Origin: Hirundichthys speculiger
Lineage: Eukaryota > Chordata > Actinopteri > Beloniformes > Exocoetidae
Length of the DNA: 64,000 nucleotides
Direction of reading: 5' to 3'
NCBI GenBank assembly: GCA_018398805.1
Contig: JAGFBZ010000258.1
Location: forward strand, 3,770,501-3,834,500
The position numbers and the translations under genes are program-made. The notes under the pieces were generated by a model. The model saw only the letters and a program-made list of their open reading frames with translations. It did not search any database and had not been told where the DNA came from. Shown here piece by piece: positions 1 to 12,020 of this stretch (position 1 is the first letter of the stretch; each line of letters opens with the position of its first letter).

Positions 1-926
1 ATCAGCACGAAATCCCACACGGCTAAATTGGCCAGCAGAGAGTTGGAGATGCTTTTCATGTAGTAGTTCTGGCACACGATGCAAAGGATGGCGATGTTGC
101 CCAGTATGCCCACCAGGAAAATGACCCCGGAGACGCACGTGATGGCGTAAGCGCCGAAAGTCTCGCTCGTCACCGGGTAAAAAGGGTTCTTGATCTCGTC
201 CCCGAAGTCCGGCGAGCCGGGAGGGGTGATCGGCGTGGCGTCCCACGGGTTCTCCTCCCTGACCGTGTAGAACTCGGGCCTCTTGGTGAACAGGTCAAAG
301 GGCAGGTCGGTGGAGGTGAGGGCCACCGGCTTGGGGATTGGTTCCCACGGCGACGCGTAAGGTTGAGCCATAACTGTAGAGCTTTTGTTCTGCCGGGTTC
401 TCCCCCTCTTCCAGGCTTTTTTCTGCTCGTCTTTTGTGCCTCTCGTGCGCTTGTCGCCCTCCTCCGCTCCCCCTCCTCCCATTAAGGGAGACTTATTGTA
501 GTGTCCACCTGCTGGCGTTCCACTTAGACCGCCATTCAACTTTATCCTCTTGTTGTGGTGGCGCGTCGCGTCCCAGTGTGAGACGCCACTCGGATCCTCC
601 ACGGTCCTATTGAATTCGCGTTTGCTGTGCCCGACCCGCTTCATCTGCCCCGCCGTTGCCCGCTTCCAGGGGTGCGTGGAGTTGAGGGTCCCTCGGATGA
701 CTGCCAGCTCCGCCGGGGACGCACCTGTGGCGTAGCCCGGCAGGAGCGCGCGGTCCCGGGCTCTGCTCTGATGAGTCTCCCGGGGCGGCCCGAGGAAAGT
801 CCTGCCGGAGTGCGCGCTGCTGTTGCCGTCCTCCTCACTTCGAACTTCTCCATTGTTTTTCAGGGATAACAGCACATGCGTGTGGGCGAGTAACACGAAT
901 AACGTCCCGGGCGGCAGAACCTGCAT
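1..926 (-). CDS. gpr37: GPR37 first coding exon (partial, runs off window)
   Basis: Orphan class A GPCR; in mammals GPR37 is the parkin substrate Pael-R, proposed as a prosaposin receptor and enriched in oligodendrocytes and neurons. The frame opens at ATG 926-924, the first Met after an in-frame TGA at 1007-1005, and stays open for 308 codons to the window edge. Residues 1-22 form a hydrophobic signal peptide ([15 protein letters not shown]). Residues 23-255 are a long basic, Gly/Ser-rich ectodomain with N-glycosylation sequons at N35, N82, N106, N144 and N180 and a polybasic stretch at 169-178. NPFYPVT at 247-253 precedes TM1 (about 258-284, with the GN pair at 276-277), then the [16 protein letters not shown] loop/TM2 with Asp305. 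NPFYP and [11 protein letters not shown] fit GPR37 better than GPR37L1. TM2-TM7 lie outside the window. The exon is GC-rich against an AT-rich flank. Teleosts may carry two gpr37 paralogues; I cannot tell which this is. Confidence 0.92.
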   Translation of the reverse strand, partial: MQVLPPGTLFVLLAHTHVLLSLKNNGEVRSEEDGNSSAHSGRTFLGPPRETHQSRARDRALLPGYATGASPAELAVIRGTLNSTHPWKRATAGQMKRVGHSKREFNRTVEDPSGVSHWDATRHHNKRIKLNGGLSGTPAGGHYNKSPLMGGGGAEEGDKRTRGTKDEQKKAWKRGRTRQNKSSTVMAQPYASPWEPIPKPVALTSTDLPFDLFTKRPEFYTVREENPWDATPITPPGSPDFGDEIKNPFYPVTSETFGAYAITCVSGVIFLVGILGNIAILCIVCQNYYMKSISNSLLANLAVWDFVL

Positions 927-1760
927 GATCCAGGAATTCTGAGCGCAGTTTTCAGTCCTCACGGGTGCACCTTCATACCTTTTATGGCAGCTGCGAAATC
1001 CACTTCAGTCGACACCCATGGTGGAGACGGTACAGGAGGTAGCTCCGGGTTTAAAAAGAAAACAAAACAAATCACAGCTACATTTGAGATGTGAGCTCAC
1101 CAAACTTGGAAGTAAACGCGTAAAAGCAGCTGCAGCGTTCTCCTCTTGGTCACTCCCGTTTGCAAAGTCTTGGCATGACGGAACAGGACAGCGAATCAGC
1201 CTCAAGATCCCGAGAGAAACCAGACGCAGGGATGGGATTTACGCATTTCCAAATCATGCAAATCCGCAACCAGTTTCCAGCTGTTGATAACGGCAACAAA
1301 AGAGCAGATCTCCTGGGTTGGGTCTGCAGCTGCAGCAGCAGCGCCAATGCGGGTGCAGCCCGTGCAGAAAGCCCAGTCGGCTGTGATGCTCCGGAGCAGA
1401 GAGGAGGGACCGTGGAAGTGAGAGGAAGCTTCTCTCCTCTTCCTCCTCCTGCGTCCGATGTCTCTCCTCCTTCGCCTTTTCGCCTCGCTGCGAGGAAAAA
1501 TGGACTCCCCTGGCGGCTAACCCCAATCTGTCATCCCTCATCCATCACGGAGCATCCAACAGCCCCGGAGCAGACTACGTCTGAAGCCCCCCCACGGCAG
1601 ACAAGCCTGCCACGCCCGACTAAAACGCGCTAATAAACATATTACCCAGTTTTTACAGTCATTTCTGCGCACAGGCGGCGCTGTGAGATTCATGCGCTTG
1701 AGCAAGATGTAAGCAGATGCAGTCGGATCTAATATGTTTAGAATAAAAGTAATGAGCAAC
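927..1760 (-). promoter_or_regulatory. gpr37 5' leader and probable promoter region
   Basis: This is the upstream flank of the gpr37 start codon. An in-frame stop at 1005-1007 supports ATG 926 as the start. The stretch is richer in GC and CpG than the DNA beyond about 1700. It holds an octamer-like ATGCAAAT at 1256-1263 and an E-box-like CAGCTG near 1277, both weak single-site matches. No convincing TATA box or defined transcription start is visible, so the extent is an inference from position and composition. Confidence 0.4.
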
Positions 1761-2457
1761 ATTGTGTATGCGGGGAGAGATATTCATTTAAAAAAAGAGA
1801 GAAAAAACTATATAAGACTGCTTCTTCTCTTTAAATATGTTGATTTGATTTGATAATGCGTTTGACCCTGGGCACTTGTTTCTTTCAAGCATAAGCATTT
1901 TATTCATTTATGGCAATAAGAAATCATCACTCTTCAACAGTACATCTGGGCTGCATGATGTTAATGGTTTACTGATCTCACAAATTGACATTTTTTTTTT
2001 GACAACACAGCACATCTGAAAGTTATGCACCTTTCACATCTCACTCTCTGTTCAGGCCTTCACTCATTCCAGTTCTCTTTTCATATTCTCAGTTCATCTG
2101 GCTGCAAGCTCGAGCTTTTCTGAAAGTGATCCCCTTCTGCTGTCTGATCTGATCTTACCTGTAACTGTGGGGGGCATGAACATCGATTGTGGGGTGTCCT
2201 CCACAGCCCTCATCAATAACTGCATAAGTCAAACCTGATAGACCTCATGAATCCATTTGTATTTTTTACCCCAGAAGCTTTACAGGAGCCTGAACTTGAA
2301 TAATTGAGAGGAAACAGCTTCTTTAATGAGGCTGATTGACAGAAAATCTAATGAGACTATTTGCTTTTGAGACGCACTTTGCATACACTTGGATTTGATG
2401 GTAATAACATCTTAAAGTAATTTGAGCAGATAAATATCATCAGTGTCACATCTAAAT
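1761..2457. other. Unannotated upstream flank
   Basis: AT-rich DNA with no long open frame, no recognisable repeat and only short homopolymers (T run near 1991). Distal regulatory sequence for gpr37 could sit here but nothing visible shows it. Confidence 0.5.
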
Positions 2458-2560
2458 ACACTGATCAGCCACAACATTAAAACATTGATCATCTAAATAT
2501 ATTTGCACTAGTCAGGGGGAGGAAAAGGAAGCAAGTGAATGGCTGCTTCTCTGAAGCGGT
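2458..2560 (+). mobile_element. Tc1-like transposon terminal fragment
   Basis: Begins ACACTGATCAGCCACAACAT, the recognisable terminal repeat of a common fish Tc1-like family. The similarity fades after about 100 bp and no transposase follows, so this is a solo end. It lies about 120 bp left of a hAT element. Confidence 0.45.
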
Positions 2561-2679
2561 ACAAAACTTTTGCAGTTTAACCCTGATCCTAGCTGCACTT
2601 CCTTTAGCTCCACACTTCAACAGTCCAGTCAACGGACTAGCCAGGGGAAATCACTGAGTTTAATTTCTCCACCTGTACG

Positions 2680-3322
2680 TAGTGCTGGGCGATATGGAAA
2701 AAATCATATATCACGATATGGACTATTTTATATCACGATAACGATATATATTACGATATACCATAATAAAGTATGTTTTCAGTTATTCTCTGAAAAGTTT
2801 GACAAAAATTTAATTGCTTACTTTTCAACTTTATTTTGAAAGGACATTTAGCTGAACTGTCACAAACATACATTTTAGTGCAGCAAAAACAGGTAGGTAC
2901 AGAGGTACAGTAGCTTTCACATTTTTTTTTAAAGTGCACAACAGTTTCTGAGATGAAAAACACATTTTTGCACTGAAGTTCAGCTATAAAAAATAAACAC
3001 AAATTATTTTTCAACTTTCTGAAATCTGTAACCTTGTAGTGCAAAGTTTGCAAACCAATATAAAGTGTCTAAAGTAAACATCAGGGTTGAAGAGAACTCT
3101 GTTTAAGGCATTAACCATGAATAAAAGTGAAAACATAAAAGGCTACTTTGTAGAAGTAGATATGATTCTATCAAATTTATCATTGCAGGTTATTTAATTA
3201 CATATTTGCTGTAATAATTGATAAAATTAGGTTAGAAACGATAGAAACGATAGAAGAGAAATGGCACGATATACACTTTTATATTGTCCCCACGATATAT
3301 ATCGTCATATTGCCCAGCACTA
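2680..3322. mobile_element. Non-autonomous hAT element with intact ends
   Basis: A 643-bp element bounded by an exact 8-bp duplication CCTGTACG at 2672-2679 and 3323-3330. The terminal inverted repeats start TAGTGCTGGGCGATAT on the left and TAGTGCTGGGCAATAT on the right (read inward). An 8-bp duplication is the hallmark of hAT transposition. The interior is AT-rich and full of CGATAT-type subterminal motifs, with no transposase frame, so it would have needed a transposase in trans. Confidence 0.9.
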
Positions 3323-3529
3323 CCTGTACGTAACCATAACCCAATAAGACCCCATAGGCAAAGAAATTGTGTCACTTTAAAGAGACAGTCTAAAACTGAC
3401 TCTTTTTTGGTCTCTTGCTCTGTTTTTCTTTCTTCCATCATGACTGTTTTGAGTCTCTTAATCATTTCGTTCACTGTAGGTCTGTGAGAGAGTTTCATTA
3501 TAACTCAAATTCCACAGATATCAATAAAA

Positions 3530-3652
3530 TTGGAATTATAATTGTCTTTAATTTGAAAGTATTGGGCTTGTCTTCTGTGCAAAGTGCCTTAAAAATCACT
3601 CATGTTGTGAATTTCCACTACACAAATAAAAGGTGAATTGAACTGAACTGAA
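3530..3652 (+). mobile_element. LINE (L2-type) 3' tail
   Basis: The stretch around 3560-3652 shows the order seen at the 3' ends of fish L2-like elements: a GTGCAAAGTGCCTT block, then TGTTGTGAATTTCC, an AATAAA-like signal (ACAAATAAAAG) and a tail of GAATTGAACTGAACTGAATT. Only the tail is kept; no coding part remains. Confidence 0.5.
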
Positions 3653-5119
3653 TTTAAAAAGAATATCAGGCAACACGCAGTGACTGGAACCCAGAGTGGG
3701 GGGTGCAGGCCCGTGTACTGCCTCTGGCTCTCTCCTTCAAACTGTTTCAGTCACTGGACTGTTGCGGGGAGAATCATTGAGATAGATTCTCAATCTCCCG
3801 ACAGGCATGGACGGTAAGTCACTTTTATGAGACTGCCTAACATGTATTCCTTTGTGGTTTCTTGCTTGTCTTTCTCGTTTTCTCTTCTGTCTTGAGTCTC
3901 TTAGTGTCATCTGCTGATATCTGCTGTTGCTCTGTGAACTAGTTTCATTGATGTTGATGTGTGACTTAGTACCATAAAATGATATGCAGCTGTATCAAAA
4001 AAGATGACTGGGATGATACTCCAGTTTCTTTGGCTGGTTCGTGTCTTTAGTAGTGATAGGACGACACAAAAACTACATGATGCTCAGTAAAAGTAATCAA
4101 GTTTTCCTTTAAATGAAATTTAACCTGATATTTAAAGATGGAAATAAAAAGTCCCTTTGTGGTCCTTTAATGTGCAGCATTGGAGGCAGTAACATTAGCA
4201 AGGAGACTTTAATGGGACCTCAACGTGATGTCAAACATCAGGTTCAGAGCCTGAAGAGTCATCTATTAATGTGGTTGGTCACTAAATTTGGCTGTTGGTG
4301 GTTTGATGTCCAGATGAAATGCAGAGTTAATGGCAGCTCCAATGCCATGCTGTTTTGAGTACTGATAAGGCAAAGAAAGGATATGTCTATCTCAAAAACA
4401 GAAGGTTTTATGAAGGGTGTTCCTGGTATGCAGTGGTTTATTCCTACCGAGAGAGGTCCAGTGAGGAGGGAAAAGGCATTGTGGGCATCTGATGCTGATT
4501 AATGCACATGGGGAGCAAAGGCTTCCCACAGAAGAGCTGCTGTTGCAGAAAAAACTCTTAAGTGCTGGGCATGAAAAAAAAAAAAAAAAAAGTGTCAGCG
4601 CACACAGTGCAGCACAGCTTCACACGGGCCCATGCTGACCCATCTTTGGAGGTACCACGTCGCAAAAAATAGATAATTTGGCAGGGCTGTGTGGTACGCC
4701 TGACAAAAAAGGTTACTGTAGAGTCTTTCAGGAACATGTGGCTACTGTGATTAAATACACACACACACATTAACAACCGCACAACCCATAACTAAGTGTG
4801 TCCAGCGTCCGGTCAATAACTCAAAAGACTCTCAGGACTAAATGAAGTGAGGGTATTATGTCTCAAGTACTTTTAAGTACTATAAATGGAATTGCATTGC
4901 TGGAGGATCAGACCACATGCAGTCATGTGAAAATGAAAGTGGACTCTCTTTCAGTTGTGAGGTTTTATGTAGGTCATGGCATCTGGTCCTTTCAAGGTTT
5001 TAGAACAAAGACACATGGTATATTACACCATGTTGTTATTTATTTAACAAATCTAAGCCAAAATGCAGTAGGATGAACGTTCAAAACCAATTGCACCCTC
5101 ACTGCTTCTAGAATGATTA
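3653..5119. other. Unannotated stretch with simple repeats
   Basis: No supported gene. It contains an A run at 4574-4592 and a short (AC)n at 4756-4769. The open frame at 4113-4358 has no recognisable protein features. Confidence 0.5.
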
Positions 5120-6090
5120 AGAGGGTATGTAGTCAGGCGCTGCTAATAAAATTAACTTGATTGGTTGATCATTAGCAAGTGTGAGCATCTTTATAAAAAA
5201 GGACACTTGGCAGTTTGTTGGTCTCGTGCATTCACGTATGCGTTAACGCGATGTCAAGAAGGATGGTCAGGTGCAGTGATCTAAGAAGAAATCTTTGCTG
5301 CCCATGAATCTGGAATTGATGGGCAGCAGGAAGCAAACTGACGGTTGTAAGGCCACTGTCAAAGAAACTGAAGTGCATCAGTCTGTGAGGAAGATTATTC
5401 ATGAATGGGAAATTTTCTAGACACTTCCATGTCTTACTGGGAGAGGATGTCCCAGCATGTTCACTCCAAGGTCAGACCCTCCAGTGTTCACAGAAACTGC
5501 TAAAACCCAGAGAGCTACATCTCAGAACATACAGGTCTCAATTAGCATGTTCAATGTTACAGTTCATGACAGTATATTAAAAAAACTGTACAGGTATGGC
5601 TTGTTTAGAAGGGTTGACACAAGAAAGACTCATCTCTCTTAAAAGAACATGGCAGCTCAGCTTAATTTGGCAGAGTTGTATCTGGACAAACCACAAAACC
5701 TCTGGGACAACGTCCCTGAACGGATGGTGAAAATCAAGCATAGCAGTTCAGGACGAACATCTCATGCCAACTGTCAAGCACGATGGTGGAGGAATGATGA
5801 TTTGGTCTTCTTTTGATACCACAGGACCGGAGCACCTTGCAGTCAGTGAGCCACCCATGACACATTCTGTCTGACAGCTAAAGGTGACGCTGGCTCACGA
5901 AAAAGGACGACGATCCCAAGCACACCAGCAAATTTACAATGAAACGACAAAAAGAGAAGAACTGGTTCAGTAAAAGTTCAGACCTCAGCCGGACCTAAAA
6001 ACGGAGGCAGAAAATATCAAAACCCCCAAAGAACTGAACAATGTTCTGAAGAGGAATTAGCCAACATCATAGAGAAAATATTAGAGTTAC
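5120..6090 (+). pseudogene. Decayed Tc1-like transposase copy
   Basis: The stretch follows the layout of a widespread fish Tc1 element. The leader (GCGCTGCTAAT..., TTATAAAA) lies at 5128-5200 and the start region ATGTCAAGAAGG near 5251. The helix-turn-helix part (ATTATTCATGAATGG) is near 5392. The catalytic part has a CAAGCACGATGGTGGAGG block near 5776 (the family's KHGGG motif) and GACGATCCCAAGCACACCAG near 5908 (DDPKHTS, holding the second catalytic Asp). Many stops and indels break every frame and several hundred bases around the first catalytic Asp are missing. It is extinct as a gene. Neither terminal repeat was recognised with confidence. Confidence 0.75.
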
Positions 6091-8440
6091 TGCTGTTATG
6101 GGTGATTTGAAAGCTTTTGAATCATGGGATAAATTTAGTTTTCCACATATTGCATCTGCATTTTAGATGAGTTTTTTCAAAAACAATTATGATACGCTAA
6201 TATGCAATGTTTTGCCGTTCATCTGAGCTTGTTTTTACTTGATTTTAGGCCCCTTGCGACAAACTGATTATTTCACACGCCCTGATTATGTAAAACTTAA
6301 GAATTAAAAGAGGCTTTTACATATGCCAGGATAAGTTGGAAAAAGCGAAGAGGGAACATACTTTTAAGAGTATTTATGCACAATGTAAATGTGCGTGGAC
6401 GAACACCAAAGGGCGTATTTACAAGTGAGGATTATTGGGCCGGGCTGTGTGTGGTTTTTTTCCTGAAACATATGTCAACTGTGAGAGTGACAGAGAGGGA
6501 GTGGTGTTTACTGGCAAACAGAGCAGACATCTAGCTGATGACCTTCCACATCAAACAGGTGACCGGAGCCAATTCCAGCCAGGGGAGTACACACACACAC
6601 ACACACACACACACAAAACACACACACTGGTCCAAGCCTCACCACGGGGAACAATACTGATGATGGATAACCTGAGATGTTCATGCCAATACCTGCATCC
6701 GACCTTGATTTAGCTGTAGAGGAGAGTTTTACATGCGTGCAGCACCAATTACTGACTGCCTGTTGGAAGAGTGGGCCAACTGGGAGTTTTGCCGGTCTGT
6801 TTACAGGCATGTTGCGTCATAATCTTTTCTTGCTGTTCGCATGTGTCCAGCAAGTTCAGCAGGTTTACGTCTTTAATTAATGGAAGCTTTAGATTTTCAT
6901 CTTTGTCTTTTTAAATGTAACTGAATGTCGAGCATCAGCGAGCAGCGCGTTGGCGACCTTCAATACTTCCGTCACAACTTGGAGAAGCACTTTAATCAGC
7001 TGGAAGGCAGGGGGCAACACTTCACATGTAATTATCATGTCTTTTGTGTATGTGGTCCGCAGAGGCTCTGTGAGTTGGCGTGCGTGGGTGGAGATAAAGA
7101 GGAGAGCCTCTTTCACAGATGTACTCATGCGTGGAAAAACTCAATGGATGAATCGCGATGGGACATTAAAGGGCACATGCCATGCATGTGGACACGTGAC
7201 ACAAAACAAAGGAGTGAGGGCACACATGCTCAGCAGGACACACTTTGTGAAGAGTCTTGAGTTTAGTAGGGCGTGAAGTCTGCAAGGACGAGCTTGGGCT
7301 ATGAACATTTCATGGGCTTCCACTGTGTGGAGAATAATTCATGCACATGCACATGCATGCATGCAGATTTGTGTGGCTGACTTTGAGAGAACATTCATCG
7401 ACATGTTGTCCAAACGCTACTCCCACTCCTAATTTCAACCAAAAACATCCTCACTCTGACACTCAGAGGTTACATCCCCACGAATACGCTTGTTTGTGAA
7501 ACATCATTTTGCTTTCTTTGTTCCAAGTGTCCACACCTCTCTGGTAATTTAAGACCTTGAAGACACTACCGAGAACACTCCTGACCCTTTTTTTAGTTTG
7601 AGATCTGAAGGACGGGGTGGAGCAGTTGAAACAGAGTCTTATGGAAATGATGACACCAACATCCATATTCGCCTCCTGTCTGGGTCTCATCAGTCACCGG
7701 ATGTCCTTCCATGAATCATGACACATGAATTCATTAATATTTTCTCTTTCCCGCCACCATCAATGTCTTATATCTGCGAGACACCTCGAGATTATCACAA
7801 AAAAAAAAAAAAAAAAATCACTGGTCTAAATAATAATTATCACTATTACTGCTCTTCCTGGGTGGTCATTTCTACAACTAATTAACCAAATCCCTGCTTC
7901 TTAACACATGACTGCACATTGTTACATGTATCTCTGACATGGTGCTGAAACACCCTGCTGGATTTTATCATCATTTACATTTTAAAGTGAAAACATAGGC
8001 AATACAGTGGCTGACCATCTGAGTTCTTATCTTCATTGATGCAAAGAATTAGTCGGGTTATTCTGGATTCTTTGACTTCCAGGGAGCAGTGGCAGTAGCA
8101 TCAGTCGTAGACAAAACTACCTCTGGACGCCACTGGACAAGCATACAAGCAATCAGAGAAACAAACCATCAGCAGAGCAACGACCAGACGACCGCCAATA
8201 GGGTCTGCAGTGACATAGGATGTGTTTTTCAGATCCGTTTTGTTGATCCAAGGTGTTATTCGAAATTCTGCCGCCATCTTGGCTGTTTTTTGAAATTCTC
8301 CCTGGATGAGTCATTGCATGAAGCCTGGCCCTGCTGTTGCAGTTGCTGCGGTAGAGTCTGATCTGGTGTAAATGGCCGTGAATGAGGGGGGGTCCCAGAC
8401 TCATTTCACGAGAGAACATTTTTGTGAGGAGAATGAGTAT
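6091..8440. other. Unannotated stretch with (AC)n microsatellite
   Basis: No supported gene. It holds an (AC)n run at 6589-6614 continuing imperfectly to 6627, CATGCA repeats at 7340-7366, and an A run at 7800-7817. The overlapping frames at 6925-7276 lack protein-like composition. Confidence 0.5.
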
Positions 8441-8715
8441 GGCTAGCCAGGCTAGACTGGAGCCTTTCTGTGTGGAGTTTGCTTGCGAGCGTTTTCTCCG
8501 GGTGCTCTTGTGTCCTCCCGCAGTCCAAAAAACATGAATGTTAGGCTAATGGGTGATTCTAGGAGTGAATGTTAACATGTGCAGATGCTTGTCTATATGT
8601 GACCCCAGGATGGACTGGTGACCTGTCCAGGTCCGGGGCTGGAAGAAGCTCCAGGAGACCCCCGTGACCATGAATAGAAAGAAGCAGGAAGAGATAATGA
8701 ATGGAAGTGAAAATA
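8441..8715 (+). mobile_element. Fish LINE/SINE 3' tail remnant
   Basis: Contains the ordered landmarks of a very common teleost retroposon tail: TGTGTGGAGTTTGC at 8471, TTTTCTCCGGGTGCTC, CAGTCCAAAAAACATG, GGCTAATGGGTGATTCTA, ATGGACTGGTGACCTGTCC at 8612, and AGGAGACCCCCG before a GATAATGAATGG end. It is divergent and non-coding. Confidence 0.6.
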
Positions 8716-9895
8716 TAAATGATCAGTCATTTTATGAATCATGTTTGGACAGACAACAGTCAATCCAACAGTGAATCCATCAAAATGTCAAAAAATTGTG
8801 GAAGCATTCAGCCTGATTCCAGCTGATTGCAGTGCCTGACGTTCCAGGGGGTAAAACAGCTTTTGTACCTGCGCATACAGAATTTTTTACACCTCCACCT
8901 CCCTGTGGTTTCGTCAGCAGAAGTTATTTTCCCAAATGAATTAGTTGGAAATCTGTATTAGTCAGTTGGCCCGTAGCTGCAATTTGTAAGTCTACAACAG
9001 TGTGAAATTGTCCTCATAAACTACAGATGCAAAAGGGCTGAGAGCCTTTTAGTGAAATTGTATAGAAAAAAGAGTCATTCTTCAGGATTTTATCAAGGAC
9101 GCATATATCTGAGACCTCCAGATTTATGTTTCTGCTGCAGTTCCAAAGCTTGCATCCAGTCTTCCTTTGAGGATGGTGAGGCTTTTATCTCACTGCTTGA
9201 AGTCAGTCTGAGGGCTTTTCTCTGAAGTCATTATTATGCCTCAGGTTTTATGCATTTATAGGGAATACTATTCAATTCCCATTGTGTCAGAATAACATAA
9301 GGAAAGGCTCTCAGTGATCATTTCTGCAAGGCTTGAGTCATTTTAAATTTGAGTGGCTCAGCACATGCTGATTTACAGTCCAATGGTGACATCTAGTGGG
9401 ACTCAGACAAAAACAAGAACAGGACATTAAACTGCATTCTTCAAGAGACTCTCTGTTGTAAATATTAACTCCTAAAATTTCTAATGCAAAAAAAAAGAAG
9501 AAAAAAATCACACACACACACACCATTCATTTCATTCTCTTTGATAAATGAACTTTAGCTTCAGACAAATTTATAGATCAGTGTCTCATTCTTCATTCTC
9601 TTCATTGTCTGATTGTCTTTTCCTGACTTTCTTGATATATTTTCCTCTTCATTGCCCAGACATCTGTCAAAAGCAGTACCAAGAAAATAATTGTAGCATA
9701 TTTACAATCATCTTAAATTCATCTCTTCTTAACATTTCCTCCATCTTCCTTCTTAACCTCATGATTAGTGTCTGGTTTTTCCTTCCATTTCCTTTTGAAC
9801 TAATCACATGTGTTGTGGAAAGGTGATTTTATTATATTATATAGGAAGGTAGCTTTGATTGGTTCTACGTGTAGCGACGTACAGACGTTTGAACC
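8716..9895. other. Unannotated stretch
   Basis: AT-rich with an A-rich/(CA)n patch at 9487-9523. No repeat boundaries and no coding-quality frame were seen. Confidence 0.45.
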
Positions 9896-9903
9896 CTCTA
9901 GTG

Positions 9904-10106
9904 CAGCGGTGCCCTCGAAAGCCCCTATCCAGCAGATTTTAGATGTTTCCCTGCTTTGGGACACTGTGATGCAAGTGGCTGTGTCATCAACAGACTTTGA
10001 TGACAACCTGATAATGACCATTAATTAGAATCAGGTGTGTTGAAACTCGGAAATCTCTAAAACATGTTGGATAGGGGCTCTCCAGGACCAGGATTGGGCA
10101 CCCCTG
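9904..10106. mobile_element. Short hAT MITE, copy 1
   Basis: A 203-bp element flanked by an exact 8-bp duplication CTCTAGTG (9896-9903 and 10107-10114). The left end CAGCGGTGCCC and right end GGGCACCCCTG form the terminal inverted repeat. The inner arms also pair (CCCCTATCCAGCA against its complement near 10066), so the whole element is nearly palindromic. It is the same family as 49690-49918. Confidence 0.9.
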
Positions 10107-10129
10107 CTCTAGTGCTTCCTCAGGATTTA

Positions 10130-10265
10130 GAAGAATAAGTTGCATCCAGGTGCTGCTAATCAACAGCCCTTGATGAATTGATTATCAGCAGGTGTGTAGA
10201 GCTCCATAAAAGCAGACACTCTTGCAGTTTGCAAGTGTGGAGCACTCAGGAGATTTTTTGTTTTG
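10130..10265 (+). mobile_element. Tc1-like 5' leader fragment
   Basis: The segment CAGGTGCTGCTAATCAACAG ... CATAAAAGCAGACACT ... GCAGTTTGC matches the leader of the decayed Tc1 copy at 5128-5225 (GCGCTGCTAAT ... TATAAAAAAGGACACT ... GGCAGTTTG). No transposase follows. Confidence 0.5.
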
Positions 10266-11374
10266 TTGAAGCAGGATGCATTTATCAAACTCAAAACATA
10301 AAAATAAAAAATTTCCACAAAAAATATTCAGGCCAACATAACAAATTCTGGTAGAGTTGTTAAAAAAAAAAAAATCAGAACATTTGTATCTTGAAAACAC
10401 CAATGTGACTGATGTTGCTGAAATAATGTTGCACATAAAAAGGAGGAGGAAATAACTCACATATGGTGAAGAGCATTTGGAGACAAAGCTGAAATCACAA
10501 TTAAAGCTGGATTGTTGCACAGCCCTATCTCACCCACTGTCAAGCTGATGGTCATAATTTGGTGTTAACTTCTCTTTAAACCAAAGAATTCATGAGGCAA
10601 ATGTGAGGCCAAAATAACAACGTGGGAGACTAATAAACATCTACTTCAGTTATTACTGCTGAATCATTAGGCTCTTGAGTCATGGAGGTGCTTTTTTTTT
10701 CCCACACAAGGCTTATTTTAGGCTTTATTTTTGTAAAATAACATGGGGAGGTTAGCCTAATAAGACTCACGATCAGATTTTTATTATGTTTTTACAGAAA
10801 AAAAACTACAGGGGTAAAACAAACAAACAAAAACACACTCATTTTATTCACATAAAATCCACTCACATGCAAACTTTTATACACACAGTGATACACACTG
10901 AAGCAAAAACTAAATCGTTCTCACAGTGGGTTACTGACAAATATGAATAACAAATGACCCTTACACAAACACATTTGCAGTAAATTATTTCATTGTGCTG
11001 ATCCCTGATTGTAATTTACTTTAAACAGATGAAAGAGTCTTACAGAGGCAGGACACAAGTGACTTTTTGAACTACTCATTTGGCTCAGTAGATACATATA
11101 TCTAAACCACCAAAGCATACTGTCGAGAAGTGAGAACTACTTTAAACCTGGCAATTCACTTGGAGGACAACTGGCACAAGTTGTCAGCATTCGCTTCTGC
11201 ATGGAGCTCCTAACAAAAGTGGAAGTGGTTTTGAATTATAGTTTCTTCTGTATCTGTTGAACGAGCTCAAACATATATCTTATGCAACTTACCACTGGAA
11301 AAAAAGTCAAATGTTTTGTGAATCAGGACATTTTAAAGGCTAAATACAACATCGGATGGACAGCAATCCTGTTA
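10266..11374. other. Unannotated AT-rich stretch
   Basis: No gene or bounded repeat was recognised. Homopolymer A/T runs (10362-10373, 10692-10699) are the only structure. Confidence 0.45.
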
Positions 11375-11640
11375 TTTTCAATTCAACTTCATTTGTATTG
11401 TGTTTATTCAAATCCAAATTGCCTCTAGGTGCTTCTCAGAGACCCAGAGGATAACTCTTGATAAAATATTATTAACTATAAGTAATATTTTTAAATATTA
11501 AATACAGGAACTATGGCAAGTAAAAAAAAAAACTCCCCTAGTGGGAGAAAAACCTTTTAAGCCAATGACAAGAAAAAACTCCCCCAGCAGCACCTAACGT
11601 ATTACACCGTGCCATTATTTATTTATTTATTTATTTATTT
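11375..11640 (-). mobile_element. Degenerate L2-type LINE 3' end
   Basis: Reads as a diverged copy of the 3' end of the LINE at 12027-14880: AATTCAACTTCATTTGTATTG, then CCTCTAGGTGCTTCTCAGAGACCC at about 11423-11446, the ATATTATTAACTA block, a CTCCCCTAGTGGGAGAAAAACC block, and ATGACAAGAAAAAACTCC. An ATTT tandem (11619-11642) follows. Confidence 0.7.
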
Positions 11641-11684
11641 ATTGAGACAATATATAGACACACTTTATGTACATCTCATTATCC

Positions 11685-12020
11685 AGTAGCTTCTAAACCA
11701 TCTTTAACAACAATAACTTGAAGTAATTGTTTTCTGAATGATGTTATCTTGTTGTGGTAGAAGATATTTGTTTCTCAGGTTAAGGTCTGGAATTTGACTG
11801 GACTCTTGCAACATCATGATTACTGATTTATTTTTCAGCCATTCTTGTAGTTTTGGGGGTGTTCTTGTGAATATTGTCCTGTTGCATGTTACAGGTCTCA
11901 GCCAGCTGTAGCTGTTAGATGGCTTTACGTGTCATTGCAGAATAGTTTGGAAAACAGTGGAGTTCAACATTAGTTGCAACAGAAGTTTGAAATCACTACT
12001 GCTCCACCATTTGTGCTTGA
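11685..12020 (-). pseudogene. Tc1-like transposase remnant
   Basis: On the minus strand this corresponds to the catalytic middle of a Tc1-like transposase. Plus-strand landmarks are TTCAGCCATTCTTGTAG near 11836, ATTGTCCTGTTGCATG at 11873-11888 and CACCATTTGTGCTTGACAG near 12005. The last is the complement of the region coding the KHGGG-type motif. There are many disruptions. It ends against the (ATTCA)n end of the next LINE. Confidence 0.5.

Noticed and set aside
1160..1633. 157-codon plus-strand frame divergent from gpr37
   Set aside because: It lies in the GC-rich 5' region of gpr37, has Pro/Ser/Arg-biased low-complexity composition, no domain and overlaps another frame on the opposite strand; a chance frame in a CpG-rich promoter is likelier.
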